From positions 50,989 through 114,988 of the forward strand of contig NZ_QGDS01000013.1 in the NCBI RefSeq assembly GCF_003149105.1: a stretch of DNA of 64,000 nt, read 5' to 3'. The DNA is from Faecalicatena contorta. Lineage in GTDB: Bacteria > Bacillota > Clostridia > Lachnospirales > Lachnospiraceae. A program made the position numbers and the translations under genes. Shown here piece by piece: positions 18,716 through 26,180 of this stretch (its first letter is position 1; the number at the start of each line of letters is the position of its first letter). The notes under the pieces were generated by a model. The model was not told where the DNA came from. It worked only from the letters and a program-made list of their open reading frames with translations, and did no database searches.

Positions 18716-20070
18716 AACAAAAAATAACATTACAATCTGTTTTTTGGCGTTTTCTTTTCTGGTTTTGTGCTATTGCCGGAGGGAATATTTTTATCTGTCT
18801 GGTGGTATTTTTGCTTCTTTCTTCAATGGGGATGGTATTACCGGCAAATTACGGAGAAAATATGCTGGAGGAGAACAGGGATAAGATTGAAAATGTCCGT
18901 ATTGTGAGTGAAGAACTGATACCGGAGGGATGCCGTTATGGAGTTTTCAGCACAGATGGGGGGTTCCTTTATGGAAACATAGGATTGAAAATGCAAAAAG
19001 AGGTTTGGGAAGAGTATGAACAGGATGGCAGGGGAAACAGTCGTATAGGGTATTTGAAATATTTCCGGCGGGAAGGTGAAGTTTGTATTGCGGCATACCG
19101 TTTAAAGGCAGAGTTTACAAACCCGGTGCTTAAGAAGTGGCTGCCGGGGGCCCCTGAGACTTTTTTGATTCTGCTTTTGGTAATGTTTTTGATAGAGGTG
19201 GTTTTACTGATCCGGAGGTTTGGCCGTATCATTGGAAAAGAGTTGGAGACGGTGAAACTGGTGACTGAAAAAGTAAGGCTTCAGGATTTGGATTTTGAGA
19301 GGCCGGACACGAGAATCAGGGAAGTTGATGAGGTTATGGAGTCTTTGGCCGGGATGAGAGAGGCATTGGAATCTTCTTTAAAGAGCCAGTGGAAGATGGA
19401 AGAGATACGTAAACAGCAAATAAGGGCACTGGTACATGATATCAAGACCCCGCTGACTGTCATACGGGGAAATGCACAGCTTATGCAGGAGTCTGAATCG
19501 GCAGAGGAAAGCCGGGAATATGAAGATTATATTTTGCAGGAAACTGACAGGATAGAAGAATATATCAATACGCTTCAAAAGATGTTACAGTCAGAAGAGA
19601 CTGTGCAGTTTCAGAGGGAAAAAGTGGATGTGAGACAGACGGCAGAAGCCTTTGCTGTCCGGGCAAAAATGCTGGCAGCAGGGAATCAGCAGAATCTGGA
19701 TGTTGTAATTTTTTCCACTACAGCTTATATTAATAGTGACAGGCAGCTTCTCCTGAGAGCCTGGGAGAACCTGCTTTCCAATGCACTGGAATATACGCCG
19801 GCAGGAGGCGATATTTTAATTTCCATAAAAATGCAAGGCAAGAAGCTTGTGTTTATGATAGAAGACAGTGGACCTGGATTTACAGAGGAAGATATGTGCA
19901 GAGGAACGGAGCAGTTCTATCAGGGAGATAAAAGCAGGAATTCCCGGAGCCATTACGGTATGGGACTGTTTATGGTATCTTCGTTTATAAAGCAGCAGGG
20001 CGGGGACATGATATTGGGGAATTCCCCAAGGACAAAGGGTGCCCTCGTCCGACTGGAAATCAACATATAA
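18706..20070 (+). CDS. Sensor histidine kinase of the lantibiotic-immunity operon
   Basis: 454 residues starting at GTG 18706 inside the response regulator gene. Two membrane segments (about 12-45 and 150-172) bracket a ~105-residue extracellular sensor loop. Then follow a HAMP-like linker, the H-box ALVHDIKTPLTV, an N-box NALEYTP, and G-boxes EDSGPGFTEED and GMGLFMVSSF. The size and layout resemble SpaK/CprK kinases that detect lantibiotics or host cationic peptides. The actual ligand is not visible. Confidence 0.94.
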   Translation: MEVKQKITLQSVFWRFLFWFCAIAGGNIFICLVVFLLLSSMGMVLPANYGENMLEENRDKIENVRIVSEELIPEGCRYGVFSTDGGFLYGNIGLKMQKEVWEEYEQDGRGNSRIGYLKYFRREGEVCIAAYRLKAEFTNPVLKKWLPGAPETFLILLLVMFLIEVVLLIRRFGRIIGKELETVKLVTEKVRLQDLDFERPDTRIREVDEVMESLAGMREALESSLKSQWKMEEIRKQQIRALVHDIKTPLTVIRGNAQLMQESESAEESREYEDYILQETDRIEEYINTLQKMLQSEETVQFQREKVDVRQTAEAFAVRAKMLAAGNQQNLDVVIFSTTAYINSDRQLLLRAWENLLSNALEYTPAGGDILISIKMQGKKLVFMIEDSGPGFTEEDMCRGTEQFYQGDKSRNSRSHYGMGLFMVSSFIKQQGGDMILGNSPRTKGALVRLEINI

Positions 20071-20087
20071 GAAAGAGAGGAAAAGTG

Positions 20088-20435
20088 ATGTTATTTATAT
20101 GCTATCCAAAATGTACTACCTGTCAGAAGGCCAGGAAATGGTTGAATGCAAAGGGGATTCCTTATGAGGAGAGAGATATTAAGACACAAAATCCGAATAA
20201 AGAGGAATTAAAGGAGTGGTATCAGAAAAGCGGGCTGCCGCTGAAGCGTTTCTTCAACACCAGTGGAATGCTGTATAAAGAGCTTAAACTAAAAGACAGG
20301 CTTTCCGAAATGAGTGAGGAAGAGCAGCTTGAACTGCTTTCTACAGACGGAATGTTGGTAAAGCGGCCACTGGTAATAACGGACGAAGCTATACTTACCG
20401 GATTTAAGGAACAAGAGTGGGAAGAAAAATTGTAG
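20088..20435 (+). CDS. ArsC/Spx-family protein (YffB-like)
   Basis: 115 residues with the thioredoxin-like ArsC fold. YPKCTTCQKARKWL near the N-terminus carries a CxxC pair, and the region KRPLVITDE near the C-terminus is the conserved Arg-Pro loop. It belongs to the ArsC/Spx/YffB superfamily. True arsenate reductases of this fold have a single Cys, while the CxxC is more like Spx or MgsR, but a regulatory role is not proven. ATG 20088 is preferred over GTG 20085 because of its spacing to AGAGAGG. It lies 17 bases after the kinase gene and may be cotranscribed. Confidence 0.85.
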   Translation: MLFICYPKCTTCQKARKWLNAKGIPYEERDIKTQNPNKEELKEWYQKSGLPLKRFFNTSGMLYKELKLKDRLSEMSEEEQLELLSTDGMLVKRPLVITDEAILTGFKEQEWEEKL

Positions 20436-20501
20436 AAGACAAAATTAATTTTTTATGATATTATTTCATTATAATTTAAGAAATTTGGGGGAAGTAAAAT
20501 T

Positions 20502-20528
20502 ATGACTGCTTCAATGCGTTTAAGATAA
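20502..20528 (+). CDS. Mef leader peptide MTASMRLR
   Basis: ATG to TAA encodes Met-Thr-Ala-Ser-Met-Arg-Leu-Arg, preceded by GGGGGAAG about 10 bases upstream. As I recall, this is the same peptide as described for the mef(A) leader of streptococcal mef/msr(D) elements. The Arg-Leu-Arg end is a basic-x-basic macrolide-dependent stalling motif. It lies 264 bases before a Mef-family gene and upstream of a terminator hairpin, which supports a role as ribosome-stalling sensor. Confidence 0.85.
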   Translation: MTASMRLR

Positions 20529-20662
20529 GCTGGTAATAAAAAGACAGAATGAATCTACGGTGGTAGACTTTTTTGTTGTGCTTATTTTTACAGTATTGAG
20601 CAATCCCTGTGATAAGACGTAGCCTCCCGGGCTATATCTTTCTTAGAGTTCTCGTATTGTAT

Positions 20663-20701
20663 GCAGACCAAAGTCACATTGTGGATTTGGTCTGTATTTT
20701 T
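20663..20701 (+). terminator. Attenuator terminator hairpin upstream of mef-like gene
   Basis: Stem GCAGACCAAA / TTTGGTCTGT (10 pairs with one G-U) with an inner CAC/GTG pairing, followed by ATTTTTTAT. It lies between the leader peptide and the efflux gene, with no complete large gene before it, so it is an attenuator and not an end-of-operon terminator. Confidence 0.88.
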
Positions 20702-20792
20702 TATATAGCAGGAAACTGTGTTTTCTGTCTGTATGAAAATGTTTTGGTTAAACGGAAGGTTAGAGAGAAAATAGAAAGCAGGAGATAGAAAA

Positions 20793-22007
20793 ATGGAAAA
20801 ATATCATTGGAAACGTAAATTCTTTACAATATGGACAGGGCAGGCGGTATCTTTAATTACCAGTGCTGTCTTACAAATGGCAATTATTCTTTATATTACA
20901 GAAAGGACAGGCTCAGCTATGGTTCTATCCATAGCTTCCTTAGTTGGATTTCTACCCTATGCTCTTTTCGGGCCGTTCATAGGGGTACTTGTTGACCGTT
21001 ATAACAGGAAGCTGATTATGATTAGTGCTGATTTAATCATTGCAGCAGCCGGTGCAATATTAGCAGTTGTTGCATCCTATATGGAGCTGCCGGTCTGGAT
21101 GATTATGGTAGTACTTTTTATTCGAAGTATTAGTTCTGCATTTCATTCCCCCGCATTGAGTGCCATTACTCCACTTTTAGTGCCGGAAGAGAAGTTAACC
21201 AAATGTGCCGGTTACAGTCAGGCATTGCAATCTATCAGTTTCATTTTAAGCCCGATGGCAGCTGCACTTTTATATTCTGCCTGGGAATTAAACGCAATTA
21301 TAGCGTTAGACGTGGCTGGTGCCGTGGTTGCCTGCATTACTTTAATATTCATCAAGATTCCTGAGCTTAATATAGAACCAAAAGATTTGGGGCATAATTT
21401 TATAAAAGAGATGAAAGACGGCTTTTTTATTTTAAAAGCAGACAAAGGATTATTTACCCTGCTGCTGATAGGCACTTTGTATATGTTTGTTTATATGCCG
21501 ATTAATGCACTTTATCCGCTTATTACTATGGAATATTTCAGGGGAACACCTATCTATGTATCAATTACAGAAGTTGCTTATGCATCAGGCATGTTGGTGG
21601 GGGGAGTGCTGCTAGGTTTGTTGGGTGGATATAAAAAACGGGTGATACTAATAACGGTCTCTATTTTTATGATGGGTATTAGTTTAGCCGTCTCAGGATT
21701 GCTTCCCCGGAATGGTTTTGTTTTATTTACGGTATGCTGTCTGGTTATGGGACTATCCGTTCCTTTTTATGCAGGAGTACAGACATCTCTTTTTCAGGAA
21801 AAAATTAAACCTGAATTTTTAGGGCGTGTATTTTCCCTAACGGGAAGCATTATATCTCTGGCTATGCCTGTAGGTTTGATTTTGTCGGGCTTGTTTGCTG
21901 ATAAGATAGGCGTAAATAACTGGTTTTTAATTTCCGGGATTTTAATTATTGGTATTGGCATAGCCTGCCCGCTTGTACCGGCTGTTAAAACACTAGATGA
22001 AAAGTAG
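20793..22007 (+). CDS. mef: Mef-family macrolide efflux MFS transporter
   Basis: 404 residues with twelve predicted membrane helices. It follows the known Mef(A)/Mef(E) sequence closely from end to end: GQAVSLITSA, GSAMVLS, FGPFIGVLVDR, PLLVPEE-LTKCAGYSQ, GTLYMFVYMPINALYPLI, FQEKIKPE-LGRVFSLTGSI and the FADKIGVN-WFL ending. The motif-A loop is GVLVDRYNRK. Mef proteins export 14- and 15-membered macrolides by proton antiport and usually work with the ABC-F protein Msr(D). No msr(D) follows here; the next gene is unrelated. It is not bounded by visible transposase or integrase genes. Resistance activity is inferred from similarity and not shown. Confidence 0.9.
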   Translation: MEKYHWKRKFFTIWTGQAVSLITSAVLQMAIILYITERTGSAMVLSIASLVGFLPYALFGPFIGVLVDRYNRKLIMISADLIIAAAGAILAVVASYMELPVWMIMVVLFIRSISSAFHSPALSAITPLLVPEEKLTKCAGYSQALQSISFILSPMAAALLYSAWELNAIIALDVAGAVVACITLIFIKIPELNIEPKDLGHNFIKEMKDGFFILKADKGLFTLLLIGTLYMFVYMPINALYPLITMEYFRGTPIYVSITEVAYASGMLVGGVLLGLLGGYKKRVILITVSIFMMGISLAVSGLLPRNGFVLFTVCCLVMGLSVPFYAGVQTSLFQEKIKPEFLGRVFSLTGSIISLAMPVGLILSGLFADKIGVNNWFLISGILIIGIGIACPLVPAVKTLDEK

Positions 22008-22223
22008 CTGTGCGTTGACTGTTTTAAGCAGTTTGTGTAAAATATTTATAACAACATGGTTGAACGTGAGGGACAAGGAGGGGGTGGTTTTTAATGATTG
22101 AGAAATATTTCTTGTGAAAGATTTATTCAAAGATTATATTTGGAATAGAATTGCCGTTAAAAACTGACAAATACCTGTAGTAATAAGTATATTTGAAAAC
22201 ACATAAGAAAGGAAGATGCCCAT
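22008..22223. other. Intergenic gap after the mef-like gene
   Basis: 216 bases. A GAGG-rich stretch near 22067-22086 (GTGAGGGACAAGGAGGGGG) resembles a ribosome site, but the reading frame after it closes at once, so it may be a remnant. No strong terminator hairpin is visible for the efflux gene. Confidence 0.4.
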
Positions 22224-23714
22224 TTGAGTGTAATTATATCTAAATTGAGAGAGGTTTTGTATTCTGTTTTACCGATTACGGCTATTGTAATCATACTAAA
22301 TTTTACGCTGACACCTATTGATAATCTGGTCCTGATGAGATTCCTGATCGGTGCAGTCCTGATTATTATTGGATTGACTATATTTTTGTTTGGGGTTGAT
22401 ATAGGTATTACTCCCATTGGGAATACAATGGGAAGCGCAATGGTAAAGCCAAACAAGGTTTTAATAGTGGCAATTGCGGGGTTACTGCTTGGTTTCTTTA
22501 TTTCGATTGCTGAGCCGGATCTCCATATACTGGCAGGACAAGTAGACGCGGTTACGTCAGGAGTGATTTCAAAAACGACGATTCTTGTCGTGGTATCCTT
22601 AGGTATTGCGATTATGTTATCTGTAGGTCTGAGCAGAATCGTTTATAATTTCCGGCTTCACAAGTTACTGACTATTTTATATGGCATTATTTTTATCTTT
22701 GCTATATTTACTTCTCCGGAATTTATGGCAATATCCTTTGATGCTTCCGGGGCGACAACCGGAGCATTGACGGTTCCATTTATTCTGGCTCTTGCAACAG
22801 GTGTCTCAAAGCTGAAAAAGGATAGCAAAGCTTCTGAGGAAGACAGCTTTGGTCTTGTTGCAATATCTTCTACAGGCGCAATTCTGGGTGTTATGATTAT
22901 GAGTATCCTATCTAAAACAGATAAAATTACCGGCAGTCTTGAAAATGCCGGGACAGTATCATCATCAGTCATCTCACCATTTATTCATAAATTTCCTGCT
23001 ATAGCAGGAGAAATAGCAATTGCGCTGGCTCCTATACTAATACTTTTTCTTGTATTTCAAAAGATCTCCTTTAAATTATCAAAGGCGGCAGTGAGAAAGA
23101 TGTTATTTGGAATGTTGTTTACTTTCATTGGCCTGATTTTCTTCCTGGTAGGTGTAAATGCAGGTTTTATGGAAGTTGGGAGTATTGTAGGGTATCAACT
23201 GGCATCTATGGATAATCATGCATATGTTATTTTAGTAGGATTCATATTAGGTATGGTTACCATCCTTGCCGAGCCTGCCGTTTACGTATTAACTCACCAG
23301 ATAGAGGATGTTACAAGCGGATATGTGAGAAGAAAGGTAGTTATGGTTTCGCTGGCCCTGGGAGTGGCTTTGGCGGTTGCATTATCTATCATAAGAATCT
23401 TGATTCCAGAAATACAATTGTGGCATTATCTATTGCCGGGGTATATCATTTCAGTAGCAATGTCATATTTTGTTCCTGAGTTGTTTGTAGGTATTGCATT
23501 CGATTCGGGCGGAGTTGCATCAGGACCAATGACTGCTACATTTATTTTGGCATTTGCACAAGGTGTGGCTGAATCCATAGAAGGTGCAAACGTTTTAGTA
23601 GATGGATTTGGAATTATTGCAATGGTTGCAATGACTCCGTTAATTGCATTGCAAATCTTAGGTTTTATCTTTAAAATAAAGTCTAAAAAGGGAGGAATGG
23701 ATTATAATGGATGA
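22224..23714 (+). CDS. DUF1538 membrane protein (internal duplication)
   Basis: 496 residues, mostly hydrophobic, with two homologous halves. The first half holds ISIAEPDLHILAGQVDAVTSG and ISFDASGATTGALTVPF. The second half holds TILAEPAVYVLTHQIEDVTSG and IAFDSGGVASGPMTATF. This inverted or tandem duplication and the DUF1538 motifs suggest a secondary transporter, but the substrate is unknown. Start is TTG 22224 with AAAGGAAG 8 bases upstream. It overlaps the next gene, a double PII-like protein, by 8 bases, so the two are translationally coupled and likely act together. Confidence 0.88.
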   Translation: MSVIISKLREVLYSVLPITAIVIILNFTLTPIDNLVLMRFLIGAVLIIIGLTIFLFGVDIGITPIGNTMGSAMVKPNKVLIVAIAGLLLGFFISIAEPDLHILAGQVDAVTSGVISKTTILVVVSLGIAIMLSVGLSRIVYNFRLHKLLTILYGIIFIFAIFTSPEFMAISFDASGATTGALTVPFILALATGVSKLKKDSKASEEDSFGLVAISSTGAILGVMIMSILSKTDKITGSLENAGTVSSSVISPFIHKFPAIAGEIAIALAPILILFLVFQKISFKLSKAAVRKMLFGMLFTFIGLIFFLVGVNAGFMEVGSIVGYQLASMDNHAYVILVGFILGMVTILAEPAVYVLTHQIEDVTSGYVRRKVVMVSLALGVALAVALSIIRILIPEIQLWHYLLPGYIISVAMSYFVPELFVGIAFDSGGVASGPMTATFILAFAQGVAESIEGANVLVDGFGIIAMVAMTPLIALQILGFIFKIKSKKGGMDYNG

Positions 23715-24375
23715 TAGATCCGGAGCATTTGACATTGAGTTAATATGTGTGATTGTAAATTTTGGTTTGGGCAGTAAGGTAATAAAATCAGCCAAACATC
23801 ATGGGGTTTCCGGAGGGACAATCACATTGGGAATAGGATCTGTGCACAGCCGCATTTTGGATTTTATCGGACTTTCTGATATAAGAAAAGAGATTGTCTA
23901 TATGGCTGCTGAGAAGGAAACTGCTTATGAGGCTTTGGAAGAGCTTAATAAAGAGTATCAATTTAACAAACCAAATCACGGAATTGCTTTTACAACATCT
24001 ATTTGCGGTGTTTTGGGAACAAAGCGTATTATGTGTAAGCATAAAAAGGATGAAAGAGGTGCAGACAATATTATGTATCATATTATTACAGTGATTGTAG
24101 ATAAAGGAAAAGCTGAAGACGTTATTACTGCAGCTACAGAAGCAGGGTCCAAAGGAGGCACTATTATTAATGCCCGTGGGTCGGGGGTTCATGAAACAAG
24201 CAAATTGTTTTCTATGGATATTGAGCCGGAGAAAGAAATTGTTATTATTCTGTCAGAGGCAGATAAAACAAATGAAATTGTCTCTTTGGTAGGAAAGAAT
24301 TTGAAAATAGATGAACCAGGTAATGGTATTATTTATGTCCAGAATGCAAATAGAACCTATGGTATTTATAAATAG
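23707..24375 (+). CDS. Tandem double PII-like regulatory protein
   Basis: 222 residues made of two PII/GlnB-like domains. Domain 1 (about 8-100) starts IELICVIVNFGLGSKVIKSA, has GGTITLGIGS in the T-loop position and ends KPNHGIAFTTSI. Domain 2 (about 118-220) starts YHIITVIVDKGKAEDVITAA, has GGTIINARGSG and ends EPGNGIIYVQN. PII proteins bind ATP/ADP and a small effector and control partner proteins. The gene overlap with the DUF1538 protein suggests that this transporter is the partner. A conserved uridylylated Tyr is not apparent in the T-loops. Nine bases separate it from the next response regulator gene. Confidence 0.87.
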   Translation: MDDRSGAFDIELICVIVNFGLGSKVIKSAKHHGVSGGTITLGIGSVHSRILDFIGLSDIRKEIVYMAAEKETAYEALEELNKEYQFNKPNHGIAFTTSICGVLGTKRIMCKHKKDERGADNIMYHIITVIVDKGKAEDVITAATEAGSKGGTIINARGSGVHETSKLFSMDIEPEKEIVIILSEADKTNEIVSLVGKNLKIDEPGNGIIYVQNANRTYGIYK

Positions 24376-24384
24376 TGGTGCCTT

Positions 24385-25056
24385 ATGTATAAAATTTTAA
24401 TCATTGAAGATGATCAGACGATTGCAAAAACGATAGAGTCCCACTTGAGAAAGTGGGACATAGAAGCACGTTGTATTGAGGATTTTAAGAATGTCCAGGA
24501 AACGTTTATCTCATTTGAGCCCCAGCTTGTACTTCTGGATATTCTGCTTCCTTTTTATAACGGTTTTTATTGGTGCACCCAGATCCGGTCCGTATCAAAA
24601 GTACCAATTATATTTCTTTCCTCTGCCAGCGATAATATGAACATCGTAATGGCCATGAATATGGGCGGAGATGATTTTATTGAGAAGCCCTTTGATTTGA
24701 ATGTACTGACTGCGAAGATTCAGGCATTGCTGCGAAGAACCTATTCATTCCAGGGTCAGCTTCATGTACTGGAGTATAAAGGGGTTATCCTGAATAGGAA
24801 TGACGCGTCACTTATCTTCCAGGATAAGAAATTGGAATTAACGAAGAATGACTTTAAAATTCTTCAGCTTCTCATGGAAAATGCAGGAAAAATTGTCAAA
24901 CGTGAGAGGATTATGGAGCATCTGTGGGAGAGCGATGAATTTATAGATGACAATACTTTGACTGTTAATATCACCAGGCTTCGCAGAAAGCTGGAGAGAA
25001 TTGGGATTGACGGTTTTATTACAACAAAGAAAGGAATTGGATATCTGGTGGAATGA
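24385..25056 (+). CDS. BceR-like OmpR-family response regulator
   Basis: 223 residues. Receiver: EDDQT acidic pair (about 8-10), phospho-Asp in LVLLDILLPFYNG, Ser in FLSSA, Lys in DFIEKPFDL. C-terminal winged helix contains NDFKILQLLMENAGKIVKRERIM and ends TTKKGIGYLVE. It overlaps the following kinase gene by 4 bases. The kinase type and the BceAB-like ABC transporter 2.2 kb downstream mark it as a peptide-antibiotic sensing system (bacitracin or nisin type). Confidence 0.93.
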   Translation: MYKILIIEDDQTIAKTIESHLRKWDIEARCIEDFKNVQETFISFEPQLVLLDILLPFYNGFYWCTQIRSVSKVPIIFLSSASDNMNIVMAMNMGGDDFIEKPFDLNVLTAKIQALLRRTYSFQGQLHVLEYKGVILNRNDASLIFQDKKLELTKNDFKILQLLMENAGKIVKRERIMEHLWESDEFIDDNTLTVNITRLRRKLERIGIDGFITTKKGIGYLVE

Positions 25057-26075
25057 AGAGAAAATTAGGCTCTTATTTAAAATCGAGAGGCGGATACTTG
25101 ATTTTGTATTTTCTTTTTATAGGAGTTTTCCGGTGTGTTCTGTATTTGTATGATGTCAGACAGGATGCACTGGATTATGCTGTCCTTTTGACGGCAGCTC
25201 TGTTAGTGGGAGCAGGAGGGATAGATTTTATTATTTACTGCCGTCATCTTGAACGGGTAGAGGAAGCCCTTAAAGCCTGCCCCTATGAACTTAGAGTGAT
25301 GCCTCCTTCAGGCGAACTGGCAGAGCTGTTTTATCAGGAGAAGCTGCGGCAGTTGTTTCATTACAAAGAAGAATTGGAAACAGATACTAGAATCAGCAGG
25401 CAGGAAATGCTGGATTACTATAGTTTGTGGGCGCATCAGATTAAGACTCCCATTGCAGCTATGCAGCTTTTGCTTCAGTCATTTGATGAGGGCGGGATAG
25501 AAGAGGAGGGTGCTGGATTTATCCGTCCGATGAAAATGGAACTGTTCAAGACAGAGCAATATGTGGAAATGGTGCTTTCCTACCTGAGAATGGAGGATAT
25601 GTCCTCTGATCTGACACTGCAGTGGTATGAAATTGACGATATTGTGCGCCAGGCTGTACGCAAATACTCTCAACTATTTATATTAAAGAAAATCCATCTT
25701 AATTATAAAAAATGTGAGGGAATGGTTCTTACTGATGAAAAATGGCTTCTGCTTGTTATAGAGCAGCTTTTGTCAAATGCCTTAAAATATACTCAAAAAG
25801 GCACAATTTCTATTTACATGGAACCAGGCAGGGAATGTTTGCTCGTGATAGAAGATACCGGGATAGGAATTCAAAATGAAGACCTACCGAGGATATTTGA
25901 AAAGGGATTTACAGGCTACAATGGCAGAAGAGATAAAAAATCTACGGGAATCGGACTTTACCTGTGCAAATCTGTATGTGCAAAACTAAACCATAGTATC
26001 AGTTTAAAGTCAGAGGTAGGAAAAGGAACAAAAGTAAGTTTAGATTTACACCGGAAACCATTGAGAATAGAATAG
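25053..26075 (+). CDS. BceS-like intramembrane-sensing histidine kinase
   Basis: 340 residues. Two membrane helices (about 15-34 and 40-62) are joined by only a few extracellular residues, the hallmark of intramembrane-sensing kinases, which sense through their ABC transporter partner. H-box YSLWAHQIKTPIAAMQLLLQ, N-box LLSNALKYTQKG, G-boxes EDTGIGIQNEDLPRIFEKGFTG and GIGLYLC. The expected partner is the BceAB-type transporter encoded at 28238-30992, now separated by hcp and a repeat cluster. The start ATG overlaps the response regulator stop. Confidence 0.93.
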   Translation: MKRKLGSYLKSRGGYLILYFLFIGVFRCVLYLYDVRQDALDYAVLLTAALLVGAGGIDFIIYCRHLERVEEALKACPYELRVMPPSGELAELFYQEKLRQLFHYKEELETDTRISRQEMLDYYSLWAHQIKTPIAAMQLLLQSFDEGGIEEEGAGFIRPMKMELFKTEQYVEMVLSYLRMEDMSSDLTLQWYEIDDIVRQAVRKYSQLFILKKIHLNYKKCEGMVLTDEKWLLLVIEQLLSNALKYTQKGTISIYMEPGRECLLVIEDTGIGIQNEDLPRIFEKGFTGYNGRRDKKSTGIGLYLCKSVCAKLNHSISLKSEVGKGTKVSLDLHRKPLRIE

Positions 26076-26091
26076 TAACAAAAACTTTTAA

Positions 26092-26113
26092 TTATGTTGT
26101 TTTAACAACATAA
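26092..26113 (+). promoter_or_regulatory. 22-base palindrome upstream of hcp, candidate operator
   Basis: Perfect inverted repeat, arms TTATGTTGTT and AACAACATAA around a central TT, 68-89 bases before the hcp start. It is followed by A residues and not T, so it is unlikely to terminate the kinase transcript on this strand. The size and symmetry fit a CRP/FNR-family regulator such as HcpR, or a Rex-type site (core TTGTTTTAACAA). The regulator is not identified in the window. Confidence 0.55.
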
Positions 26114-26180
26114 AAAAGGCTCCAAATCACGTAGACTCTGTTTATGCAAAAGAAAATAATTGTAGAAATGAAAGGAGTTA

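Larger units (their letters stand above)
20436..20792 (+). promoter_or_regulatory. mef leader region: transcription attenuator
   Basis: 357 bases without a large gene. In order: a -10-like TATAAT at 20470-20475; a ribosome site GGGGGAAG; an eight-codon open frame (20502-20528); a hairpin TAGCC/GGCTA near 20613-20628; a strong terminator hairpin at 20663-20701; then about 90 bases to the Mef start. This order matches the published mef(A)/msr(D) attenuator, where macrolide-stalled ribosomes on the leader peptide allow read-through. Regulation here is inferred from that similarity. Confidence 0.8.

Noticed and set aside
20573..20703. T-box or other metabolite riboswitch before the efflux gene, suggested by a leader with a terminator
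   Set aside because: No T-box sequence or specifier stem was found, while the MTASMRLR leader peptide explains the arrangement better.
20436..22223. Mobile genetic element carrying the mef-like gene
   Set aside because: No transposase, integrase, inverted terminal repeats or msr(D) were found around it; transfer cannot be claimed from this window.
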